Source: CAZBGR01 sp964491535 (GTDB taxonomy: Bacteria > Bacillota_I > Bacilli_A > RF39 > UBA660). Taken from it: 16,013 nt of DNA. The position numbers and the translations under genes were made by a program. Positions 7,517 to 13,625 of the stretch are shown piece by piece. Within the stretch, counting starts at the first letter, position 1. Every line of letters begins with the position of its first letter. The DNA lies in contig CAZBGR010000018.1 of assembly GCA_964491535.1 (NCBI GenBank), positions 1 through 16,013 on the forward strand, read 5' to 3'. The notes below the pieces were generated by a model. That model made no database searches. It was not told the DNA's origin and was given only the letters and a program-made list of their open reading frames with translations.

Positions 7517-8101
7517 ATGTTAAAGGTATTAATGTTTAAAGTGGAAATAAAAAAATTAGAAAATAAAATATGGAGAATTATTGAAATTACTGATTTAAAA
7601 ACGGTGGCTGATTTGGTATATACTATTCTTGCAACCTTTGATTCGTTAGCTTATCATTTATACGATGTTAGATATAAAAATTTTATATATGATAGTATGA
7701 TTGAAGTTGATTATCATGAAAATAATAAGTTAACTGATGCTACGATTACTAAACTTTGCAAATTGAATTTAAGAGTGAATGATAAACTGGTTATGAATTA
7801 TGATTTTGGGACAACGACAACCTTTTTAATAACTTATTTAGGAGAAAGAGAATTAGAAAAGGGTAAAGGACAAAGCTATCCACATATAATTGATGGTCAA
7901 GGTCATGGAATGTTAGATGATGTTTCTCTTGATGAATTGATTTATATTGTTAAAGATACCGATAAAAGGGGTAAATCTGTTTATGATTATAGTTCTGGGT
8001 ATCAAAGACGTTTTAAATATGATTATCGTAATTATGATATTGAAAAGGATAATCATTCATTAAAGGAAAAGGTTAACTTAATAAAACAAGGTTATGAATA
8101 A
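7517..8101 (+). CDS. pRiA4b ORF-3-like protein
   Basis: A 194-residue protein of the plasmid pRiA4b ORF-3-like family (PF07929), also met as passenger genes in some transposons. Family features: an N-terminal strand FKVEIKKLENKIWRIIEI (the usual 'ikPpiWR' region), then the DLVYTILATFDSLAYHLYDV helix where relatives have 'lH..i...fgW...HL..F'. The MNYDFGTTTTFLITYLGE segment (about 94-111) follows, matching 'YDFGD.W.h.i.le', and YPHIIDGQGHGMLDD matches 'yP.vi.G.ga.P.ED'. The exact biochemical role of the family is unknown. AGGAGG at 7506-7511 places the start 5 bases later at 7517. It lies 57 bases after the dipeptidase and may belong to the same transcript. No transposon ends are seen around it. 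Confidence 0.8.
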   Translation: MLKVLMFKVEIKKLENKIWRIIEITDLKTVADLVYTILATFDSLAYHLYDVRYKNFIYDSMIEVDYHENNKLTDATITKLCKLNLRVNDKLVMNYDFGTTTTFLITYLGERELEKGKGQSYPHIIDGQGHGMLDDVSLDELIYIVKDTDKRGKSVYDYSSGYQRRFKYDYRNYDIEKDNHSLKEKVNLIKQGYE

Positions 8102-8187
8102 GATAGTAATTACTATAATTTTAAAGAGTTGTTTGGTATTGTTCGGTCAAGGCTTAAAGAATTTATATAATGGAGTGATAATAAAAA

Positions 8188-8203
8188 AAGAACCTAGGTT
8201 CTT
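8188..8203. terminator. Bidirectional terminator between convergent genes
   Basis: AAGAACCTAGGTTCTT is a perfect 16-bp palindrome with a seven-A run starting just before it and TATTTTT after it, giving U tracts for both strands. It overlaps the ferredoxin stop codon. The ~85 bases between the preceding gene and this hairpin hold a TATAAT at 8166-8171 but no reading frame of note. Confidence 0.85.
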
Positions 8204-8393
8204 ATTTTTCATAAATGGCATCAGTTGGGCAATTTTCAATCGCTTCTTTGGTTTTTTCTAAATACTTATCTTTGATAGCTTCTTCATTTTTAACATAGGC
8301 TAAACCATCATCATCAAAATCAAATACATCAGGGCAGATCCCAACACAAGCTCCACAACCAATACATAAATCTTTATCTACTGTTACTCTCAA
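8202..8393 (-). CDS. Small [4Fe-4S] ferredoxin
   Basis: A 63-residue soluble electron carrier. Cluster ligands are Cys10, Cys13 and Cys16 in CIGCGAC and Cys55 in the later NCPTDAI motif. Cys20 (before Pro21) is an extra cysteine, as in single-cluster ferredoxins that lost a second cluster. Spacing fits the one-cluster Bacillus/Thermotoga type. Most central residues are acidic (DVFDFDDDG), usual for ferredoxin docking. The start is TTG at 8393-8391: AAGGAGG (8402-8408) lies 8 bases upstream and no ATG is available. It is monocistronic with its own promoter and terminator. Its redox partners cannot be told from the window. Confidence 0.95.
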   Translation of the reverse strand: MRVTVDKDLCIGCGACVGICPDVFDFDDDGLAYVKNEEAIKDKYLEKTKEAIENCPTDAIYEK

Positions 8394-8419
8394 TTAAAAT
8401 TCCTCCTTGATATGAAATA

Positions 8420-8448
8420 ATTATATTAAAAAAATAAATAAAAAGCAA
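8420..8448 (-). promoter_or_regulatory. Promoter of the ferredoxin gene
   Basis: On the minus strand, TTGCTT (8448-8443), a 17-base spacer and TATAAT (8425-8420) stand about 12 bases before the AAGGAGG site. Confidence 0.65.
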
Positions 8449-8459
8449 TATTATTATAT

Positions 8460-8487
8460 TTGAAAAATGTCAAATTTATGATATTAT
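8460..8487 (+). promoter_or_regulatory. Promoter of the 8506 gene and yunB
   Basis: TTGAAA (8460-8465), 16 bases, TATTAT (8482-8487). The -35 box lies within a short inverted repeat (ATTTGA 8458-8463 / TCAAAT 8470-8475), a possible regulator site. A sporulation sigma factor promoter was not recognised. Confidence 0.5.
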
Positions 8488-8505
8488 TATGATGGGAGGG
8501 ATAAG

Positions 8506-9273
8506 ATGAAGAGTCGAATGGAAAAGTATTATAAGGTAGATGAATCATCTGCCAGAACTATAAAAAACAAGGCTTTATATACTGAAATGGATAAGCCTTT
8601 AATCCCTCGGACTAAGGTTTCTTTGCTTGATAATGAGGTTGACATTACTAATGTCAAAGATATTATTGATAATCGAAGTGATTATTTAAGAGCCAAAAAG
8701 TATCATAATTTGGTTGGTGATGACAAAGAAGGTTTAAAAGAAGAACATAGTATGTATAATGATATTGAAAATAGGGTCTATGATATTAATGATATTTTAG
8801 AAATGGCTAAAAGTAAGCAACCGGAAACTGAACAAGTTAAAAGAAGGAAATTACAAAATACGCAATATAACATTTTATCTAATTTAGAATTCAAAGCTAA
8901 AAATGAAGAGCTTGAGGAAAAGATGGTTGATGATTTTTTTACTAAGGATACTGATCTAACTAGTTTAGTTGAGGATATAAAAAATGAAAAAGGAGATACT
9001 ACTAATGATTTATTTAAGGCTTTAAAGCCCACTGATGATACAGTTTTAACAAGGCCAGTAACTAGATCTGATTTAAAGGATCTTCAACTTAAAGAAAAAG
9101 AAGATAATACTTTTTATACTGATGTGATGTCTTTTACTAAAAATAACTTTGATCATTTAGAAAATTTAGAATCGACTGTAAAAACTAATAATAAATTAAT
9201 TAAAGTTTTAATAACTATTTTAATTGGCCTTTTATTTATAATTGCTGGTTATGTAGTTATTACTTTTTATTAA
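8506..9273 (+). CDS. Uncharacterised tail-anchored protein upstream of yunB
   Basis: A 255-residue, highly charged protein that I do not recognise. It begins MKSRMEKYYKVDESSARTIK and then has a long acidic/lysine-rich region likely to be helical or disordered (for example residues 80-165). A single hydrophobic segment sits at the extreme C-terminus (about 231-253, LIKVLITILIGLLFIIAGYVV), with almost nothing after it. This layout predicts a cytoplasmic domain held to the membrane by its tail. No catalytic motif or cysteines are visible. ATG 8506 follows GGGAGGG by 5 bases. It is 26 bases upstream of yunB and probably shares its transcript, which hints at, but does not prove, a link with sporulation. 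Confidence 0.8.
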   Translation: MKSRMEKYYKVDESSARTIKNKALYTEMDKPLIPRTKVSLLDNEVDITNVKDIIDNRSDYLRAKKYHNLVGDDKEGLKEEHSMYNDIENRVYDINDILEMAKSKQPETEQVKRRKLQNTQYNILSNLEFKAKNEELEEKMVDDFFTKDTDLTSLVEDIKNEKGDTTNDLFKALKPTDDTVLTRPVTRSDLKDLQLKEKEDNTFYTDVMSFTKNNFDHLENLESTVKTNNKLIKVLITILIGLLFIIAGYVVITFY

Positions 9274-9299
9274 TATCATATATATTAATAGGGGATGAG

Positions 9300-10058
9300 A
9301 TGGGAAAATTAAGGTTAAAAAAGAAAAGAAAAATTAAGAAGGTAAGCTTCTTAATTTGGTTGTTAGGCTTATCTTTTTTAATAATTATTTTAATTTTTAG
9401 TTGGTTAAATAAAAAAGTATCGCCTGTTTTATTGAATTTTGCTGAAGTAGAAACTGTAAAATTATCTAATTTAATTATAAATCGAGCGATTACTAAACAA
9501 GTGGCTAGCGAAATTAATATTAATCAATTGTTTAATATTATTCAAAATAATGAAGGAGAAATTCAAACTATTGATTTTGATCCAATTGTAGTAAATAAGG
9601 TTTTAAGTGCGACTACTAATTTAGTTCAATTATATTTAAAAGCTTTAGAACAGGGTAATGTTGATCTTGTTGAAATTCCAGAAGATGTTTTAATTGAATA
9701 TGATAAAGAAAAGTTAAGAAAAGGTATAATTTATGAAATTCCAATAGGGGCTGTTTTTAAAAATGCTTTTTTATCTAATTTAGGTCCTCGTATTCCGGTA
9801 AAATTAAATTTAATAGGCAATGTGATTAGTAATGTTAATACTAAGGTTAATCAATATGGCATTAATAATGCTTTGATTGAGGTTTATATTCAAATAGAAG
9901 TAACAGAACAGGTGAATTTGCCTTTAATGTCAAAAAAAGTAACTGTTGCAACTGATATTCCAGTAGCTTTAAAAGTAGTTCAAGGAAAGGTCCCTACTTA
10001 TTATCAAGGTTCAGGAATTGACAAAAATTCGTCAATTTTAGCCCTTCCTATACAATAA
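9300..10058 (+). CDS. yunB: Sporulation protein YunB
   Basis: A 252-residue member of the YunB family, which in B. subtilis is made in the mother cell under sigma-E and is needed for efficient sporulation; its mechanism is unknown. A basic N-terminus (KLRLKKKRKIKK) precedes one membrane helix (about 16-35), with the rest predicted outside. Family features: SPVLLNFAEVETVKLSNLIINRAI, the GEIQTIDFDPIVVNKV segment, IYEIPIG followed by LSNLGPRIPVKLNLIGNV, then YGINNALIEVYIQIEV and a terminal VVQGKVPTYYQG. The last 23 codons lie within a 96-bp target duplication of the adjacent insertion sequence. Because the duplication includes the stop codon, the gene is complete. Confidence 0.92.
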   Translation: MGKLRLKKKRKIKKVSFLIWLLGLSFLIIILIFSWLNKKVSPVLLNFAEVETVKLSNLIINRAITKQVASEININQLFNIIQNNEGEIQTIDFDPIVVNKVLSATTNLVQLYLKALEQGNVDLVEIPEDVLIEYDKEKLRKGIIYEIPIGAVFKNAFLSNLGPRIPVKLNLIGNVISNVNTKVNQYGINNALIEVYIQIEVTEQVNLPLMSKKVTVATDIPVALKVVQGKVPTYYQGSGIDKNSSILALPIQ

Positions 10059-10084
10059 AAAAAATTTATATGTTATACTAAAAT
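9989..10084. repeat. Left copy of the 96-bp target site duplication of the IS1634-family element
   Basis: Identical base for base to 12050-12145 (offset 2061); the flanking bases differ (A/G before, C/T after). It contains the yunB 3' end, its stop and the extended -10 promoter (TGTTATACT, 10071-10079) that originally served the protease gene. This copy of the promoter now points into the insertion sequence. Confidence 0.95.
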
Positions 10085-10110
10085 CCCATCTTTAACACTT
10101 TTTAAAGAGT

Positions 10111-10154
10111 AAAAACTCCTTAGGCCTTTATTTATAATGCTTATCGGAGTTTTT
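10111..10154. terminator. Terminator at the left end of the IS1634-family element
   Basis: AAAAACTCC (10111-10119) pairs with GGAGTTTTT (10146-10154), with a 26-nt loop and a U tract on each strand. It lies just beyond the transposase stop, and it also blocks transcription entering from yunB. Confidence 0.75.
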
Positions 10155-10181
10155 TTATATTTAAAATAGTGCGTACAATTT

Positions 10182-11912
10182 TTAAAATTTACTTTCTTTG
10201 ATAATCTTTCTCATCTTTTTATTTTCAATAATCTCATAATCAGTATTAAAGTTAAACTTTTCATGAAGTAAATCTGTTAAATCTGTTCTTTTATATGAGG
10301 GTGAATAACCAATATCATTTTCGTTTTTAAAATTATAATTTCTTAATTCATTAATAAGTTTGGAGGTTGTATATGATTGACCAATCTTTTTTTCTAAATA
10401 TCTATATATTATTAAAGATAAGAAACAAACGGTAAAATGAGCTTTAATTCTATCTTCTCTAGATAAAAAGATTGGTCTTGCATTAAACTCTGACTTCATT
10501 ATTTTAAAAGATTCTTCAATTTCCCATCTTTGTTTATTGATATTAATAATATCTTCTACCGGATCTTCTAAATTAGTACATACGGCATATAATCCATCAT
10601 ACAACATTTCATTATTTATTTTTTCCTCGTTTAATAAATAATGGTTTTTTGTTGCCGTTTCTCCATTAATAGTAGTAGCAACGGTTTCAATAAATCTTTT
10701 AGGATCATTTTCATTATTAGATTTAAGTTTTTGGGGGTTTTTCTCAATGATACTTAAAGCTCGATTAATTTGTTTTTCTCTAATATTTTTTTGATATTCT
10801 TGATATTTAGGAGAAAAGGTAACAATTAACCTTTGTTCGAGCCCATCTTCTTTAAGCCATCTTTCTTTATAGAAGGTTTTATCTTTAAATTGATTAATCA
10901 AAACCTCATCACTTCTAAGGGTAGAGATATCATATGTTTTATTGCTTTTTGGAAGTTTCCATCCTTTTGATAAATCTAAAGCCCAATCTTTTAAAAAACC
11001 TTTTAATTTTTTTAATGATTGAGTAGTAACGAATCGTCTTTCATTAGTATTGTTGAACTTTCGATTTGAAGAACTAGCAAGACCGGCATCGGTACAAACG
11101 ATAAATTTAGAATGTTTGAAATCATTTATAATTTTTTTCTCTAAAGGTTTTAAAGTGATTTGTTCATTTGTATTTCCGGGGAAAATACTGAAAGCAAGGG
11201 GGATTCCATCTCCATCTAAAAACAATCCCATCCCAACAATTGGGTTGGGGCGATTTTCTTTACTTTTCCCATATTTCCTAAAATCATCATCTTGTTCTAT
11301 TTCAAAATAAAAATTGGTACAATCATAAAATAAAACTTTATCATTTCTTTTAGAATATTTTAAAGAGTTTTTATAAAGTTCTGTTTGGATAAAATCATTT
11401 TCCTTGTTAATGATCTCTAAACCCCTTAAAATATGTTGATATTTAAAAGTTGGTTGTTCAATAAAGTTTTTAGATAAATCTAAAGTTTTAAGTTTAGAAG
11501 CGGGAAATAAAATTCTTGAATATATTAATCTAGATAAAATAGAATTTAAATCATATTTAAATTGATATTTATTTTGAATATCGTTACAGATGTTATGTAT
11601 ACCTAAACTATGATAAATGTTTTGTAAAAACAAATAACCGCCATTAAATACTTGTTGTTTGTCTTTTTCAATTCTTTTATTAGGGTGTTTCTTTATTATA
11701 ACCGGTAAATTATTTTTTTTAATTTCTTCGTTTAATTCATAAACATATTGTTTTACCCATTCAAGAGGGTCTTGATCTAAAGCCCTTTCTTTAATTGTAT
11801 CAAGAGTACCTAAGTTTTCGTATATTCTAGTAGTTCTTTTATTATTAATAGTCACATCATAAATAATGGCATAATGGGTAGCAGATTTAGAACTGACAGT
11901 TCTTATTCTCAT
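10182..11912 (-). CDS. IS1634-family transposase
   Basis: A 576-residue DDE transposase of the IS4 superfamily, close to the usual length, with no internal stop. Catalytic candidates: Asp197 in FYDCTNFYFE, Asp275 in CTDAGLAS, and Glu466 in RWEIEESFK. The last lies in an R-x3-E-x6-K arrangement (Arg462, Glu466, Lys473), a form of the IS4 'YREK' signature whose Tyr position is Asn459 here. The long beta-rich insertion between the second Asp and the Glu is typical. The N-terminal RIRTVSSKSATHYAIIYDV segment is common in the family. The ATG at 11912 has an AAGGATGTGA binding site. The gene points opposite to the flanking host genes. Confidence 0.95.
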   Translation of the reverse strand: MRIRTVSSKSATHYAIIYDVTINNKRTTRIYENLGTLDTIKERALDQDPLEWVKQYVYELNEEIKKNNLPVIIKKHPNKRIEKDKQQVFNGGYLFLQNIYHSLGIHNICNDIQNKYQFKYDLNSILSRLIYSRILFPASKLKTLDLSKNFIEQPTFKYQHILRGLEIINKENDFIQTELYKNSLKYSKRNDKVLFYDCTNFYFEIEQDDDFRKYGKSKENRPNPIVGMGLFLDGDGIPLAFSIFPGNTNEQITLKPLEKKIINDFKHSKFIVCTDAGLASSSNRKFNNTNERRFVTTQSLKKLKGFLKDWALDLSKGWKLPKSNKTYDISTLRSDEVLINQFKDKTFYKERWLKEDGLEQRLIVTFSPKYQEYQKNIREKQINRALSIIEKNPQKLKSNNENDPKRFIETVATTINGETATKNHYLLNEEKINNEMLYDGLYAVCTNLEDPVEDIININKQRWEIEESFKIMKSEFNARPIFLSREDRIKAHFTVCFLSLIIYRYLEKKIGQSYTTSKLINELRNYNFKNENDIGYSPSYKRTDLTDLLHEKFNFNTDYEIIENKKMRKIIKESKF

Positions 11913-11935
11913 AATATCACATCCTTCATAAACGC

Positions 11936-11965
11936 ATTATACCACAAATACGTGGTTGTACGCAA
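11936..11965 (-). promoter_or_regulatory. Promoter of the IS1634-family transposase
   Basis: On the minus strand, TTGCGT (11965-11960), an 18-base spacer and TATAAT (11941-11936) precede the transposase start by about 25 bases. CCACAAATACGTGG within the spacer is a small inverted repeat (CCAC/GTGG). Confidence 0.65.
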
Positions 11966-11986
11966 TAGAAAAATGATAAATTTGAC

Positions 11987-12012
11987 AAAAAAACAACCAT
12001 TTTTCAATGGTT
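11987..12012 (-). terminator. Inward-facing terminator at the right end of the IS1634-family element
   Basis: Read on the minus strand, AACCATT (12012-12006) and AATGGTT (12001-11995) form a 7-bp stem with a 4-nt loop, then G and a run of seven Ts (11993-11987). It lies between the element's right end and the transposase promoter, so it should stop host transcription entering towards the transposase. Confidence 0.75.
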
Positions 12013-12049
12013 TACGAAGTTTTATAATTATAAAAGTGTTAAAGTACCG

Positions 12050-12119
12050 GGTCCCTACTTATTATCAAGGTTCAGGAATTGACAAAAATTCGTCAATTTT
12101 AGCCCTTCCTATACAATAA
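12050..12119 (+). pseudogene. Duplicated 3' fragment of yunB
   Basis: The last 23 yunB codons with the TAA stop, carried here only by the target duplication. There is no start codon or binding site of its own; reading in from the insertion sequence end in this frame is accidental. Confidence 0.9.
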
Positions 12120-12131
12120 AAAAAATTTATA

Positions 12132-12140
12132 TGTTATACT
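12132..12140 (+). promoter_or_regulatory. Extended -10 promoter of the protease gene (duplicated at 10071-10079)
   Basis: TGTTATACT matches TGN-TATACT. No good -35 box lies 17 bases upstream, as is common for extended -10 promoters. Expected start near 12147, about 20 bases before the ATG. Confidence 0.6.
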
Positions 12141-12166
12141 AAAATTAATGATTAAGAGGTGACTAA

Positions 12167-13414
12167 ATGAAAAAGATAATTGATTATTTTAAAGGATTTA
12201 AAGATAAAAAGGAACATAGAAAAAGGAAAGATAATTATAATTTAATTGAGGTAGCTTTAATAATAATGATTACGGCTTTTATTAGTTTAGGAGCAGGGAT
12301 ATTTGTTACTTATTATAGTATCGCTCCTAATAATAATCAACCTAATGAGGTTAATTTTAATAAGAATTTAAAACCTATAAATGATATTTATGAATTAATA
12401 TTAAATAAATATTATCAAGATGTTGATCAAGAAAAATTAGTTAAAGCTGCTATTGAAGGAATGTTGTTATCATTAGATGATCCTAATTCGATGTTTTTTG
12501 ATGTTGAAGAAAAGCAATCATTTGATGAAAGGATGAATGGTGAATATCATGGGATTGGGATTGAACTTATTGAAGTAGGTAATAAAATAACAGTTATTAA
12601 TGTTTTTAGAGAAACACCTGCTTTTAGAGCCGGTCTAAAACCGCTTGATGTAATTGTTAAGGTTGATAGCCAGGATGCTACTGAAATGGGGAGCTCTAAT
12701 TTAGCAACTTATATTAAACATCAATCAGGTCCTAAAGTTAATTTAGAAATTGAACGTGATGGAAAATTATTATCATTTATAGTTACTAAAGAGGATATTA
12801 CTTTAGATTCGGTAATTAAGGAACTGTTTATAAAGGATCAAAAAAAGATAGGTTATCTTGGCATTTCTTTATTTGCAGGGAATACGTATCAACAATTTAA
12901 AGAAGCTTTACTTGATTTAGAAAATCAAGCCATGGATTCTTTAATAATTGATGTTCGTGATAATTCAGGTGGTTATTTAGATGCAGTCGAAAAGATGTTG
13001 TCATTATTTTTTCCTAAAGATAAGGTTCTTTATCAAACTAAAGAAAACCAAATAACAACTAAACATTACGATAAGACGGTTGATAAAAGAACTTATAAGA
13101 TAGTAGTTTTAATTAATAATCAAAGTGCTTCGGCTTCTGAAATTTTAGCGGCTGCTTTTAAGGAAAGTTATGTAGGTGATGTTATTGGAGTTAAATCGTA
13201 TGGTAAAGGGACGGTTCAAGAAACTAGAAATATAAATGGGGGAGCGATGATTAAATTTACGACTCAAGAATGGCTAACTCCTGACGGTAATTCTATTGAA
13301 CAAGTGGGAATAGAACCTACTATTATAATTGACCTTGATGATGCTTATTGGCTTGAACCTACTTATGATAATGATAATCAATTACAAAAGGCTTTAGAAA
13401 TATTAAGTAATTAA
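12167..13414 (+). CDS. ctpA: Carboxy-terminal processing protease with PDZ domain (peptidase S41A, CtpA/CtpB)
   Basis: A 415-residue protease anchored by one N-terminal helix (about 26-50) with the rest outside the membrane. A helical region (70-115) leads to a PDZ domain (about 125-208, with YHGIGIELIEVGNKITV and TPAFRAGLKPLDVIVKV). The S41 catalytic core follows: Ser322 in NQSASASEI, Lys347 in KSYGKGTVQ and Gln351, matching the Ser-Lys-Gln spacing of B. subtilis CtpB (309/334/338). The GNSIEQVGIEPT motif lies near the end. With yunB directly upstream and coat genes nearby, a CtpB-like role in sporulation signalling is plausible, but a housekeeping CtpA role is equally compatible. ATG 12167 has AGAGGTGA 4-5 bases upstream. 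Insertion sequences lie on both sides, yet the gene and its promoter are whole. Confidence 0.94.
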   Translation: MKKIIDYFKGFKDKKEHRKRKDNYNLIEVALIIMITAFISLGAGIFVTYYSIAPNNNQPNEVNFNKNLKPINDIYELILNKYYQDVDQEKLVKAAIEGMLLSLDDPNSMFFDVEEKQSFDERMNGEYHGIGIELIEVGNKITVINVFRETPAFRAGLKPLDVIVKVDSQDATEMGSSNLATYIKHQSGPKVNLEIERDGKLLSFIVTKEDITLDSVIKELFIKDQKKIGYLGISLFAGNTYQQFKEALLDLENQAMDSLIIDVRDNSGGYLDAVEKMLSLFFPKDKVLYQTKENQITTKHYDKTVDKRTYKIVVLINNQSASASEILAAAFKESYVGDVIGVKSYGKGTVQETRNINGGAMIKFTTQEWLTPDGNSIEQVGIEPTIIIDLDDAYWLEPTYDNDNQLQKALEILSN

Positions 13415-13415
13415 A

Positions 13416-13435
13416 AACGAAACTTATGTTTCGTT
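13416..13435. repeat. Left copy of the 20-bp target duplication (terminator stem-loop)
   Basis: AACGAAACTTATGTTTCGTT is an 8-bp stem with a TTAT loop, identical to 15067-15086. It was the terminator hairpin after the protease gene. In this copy the plus-strand U tract is lost because the insertion sequence starts right after it. Confidence 0.92.
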
Positions 13436-13487
13436 CAGAGTGTTGACAAAGGTAATCAACGGTCTTTTTGTTTTGTAAAAGATATAG

Positions 13488-13493
13488 TATAAT
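13488..13493 (+). promoter_or_regulatory. Candidate -10 box at the left end of the IS1182-family element
   Basis: A perfect TATAAT with only a weak T-rich -35 region. Transcription from here would hit the terminator at 13500-13552 at once, giving an RNA of about 50 nt. Confidence 0.35.
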
Positions 13494-13499
13494 TAAATT

Positions 13500-13552
13500 G
13501 TAAGAACGCTTTATACAACCTAATTTTAAAGCTCACAGTTCTTACTTTTTTT
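13500..13552 (+). terminator. Inward-facing terminator upstream of the IS1182-family transposase promoter
   Basis: GTAAGAAC (13500-13507) pairs with GTTCTTAC (13538-13545), with a 30-nt loop followed by seven Ts (13546-13552). It should stop readthrough from the protease gene before the transposase promoter. Confidence 0.75.
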
Positions 13553-13562
13553 ATGCAATCCA

Positions 13563-13591
13563 TTGAAAGTAAAGGGGAAAGGTGGTATAAT
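13563..13591 (+). promoter_or_regulatory. Promoter of the IS1182-family transposase
   Basis: TTGAAA (13563-13568), 17 bases, TATAAT (13586-13591), a near-consensus sigma-A promoter with a start expected near 13598. It shows that the upstream in-frame start at 13563 cannot be used by this transcript. Confidence 0.8.
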
Positions 13592-13625
13592 AAATATAGG
13601 TTGTAGGGAGAAAGTGAGTGATAAA

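Larger units (their letters stand above)
10085..12049. mobile_element. Complete IS1634-family (IS4 superfamily) insertion sequence, 1965 bp
   Basis: The element is bounded exactly by two 96-bp direct repeats. Subterminal inverted repeats are perfect over 13 bp (CTTTAACACTTTT at 10090-10102, complement at 12032-12044), with five outer bases that match only at the first. It carries one full-length minus-strand transposase, its promoter, and hairpin terminators near both ends. Long, variable target duplications are a known trait of IS1634 from Mycoplasma mycoides. The intact gene and identical duplications suggest recent insertion. Confidence 0.93.
12050..12145. repeat. Right copy of the 96-bp target site duplication
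   Basis: Perfect copy of 9989-10084. It restores the native upstream region of the protease gene, including the extended -10 promoter, on the far side of the insertion. Confidence 0.95.

Noticed and set aside
8102..8187. Possible small RNA from the TATAAT at 8166-8171 into the following terminator
   Set aside because: No -35 box is present at an acceptable distance, and the product would be very short. AT-rich DNA yields TATAAT often.
11874..12119. Plus-strand 81-codon reading frame running from inside the IS1634-family element into the right duplication
   Set aside because: It is antisense to the transposase start and only joins the element's end to the duplicated yunB tail by chance. It has no ribosome binding site.
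13563..13625. Longer N-terminus for the IS1182-family transposase
   Set aside because: The frame would begin on the promoter's -35 box, and the family's conserved N-terminus starts shortly after 13626.
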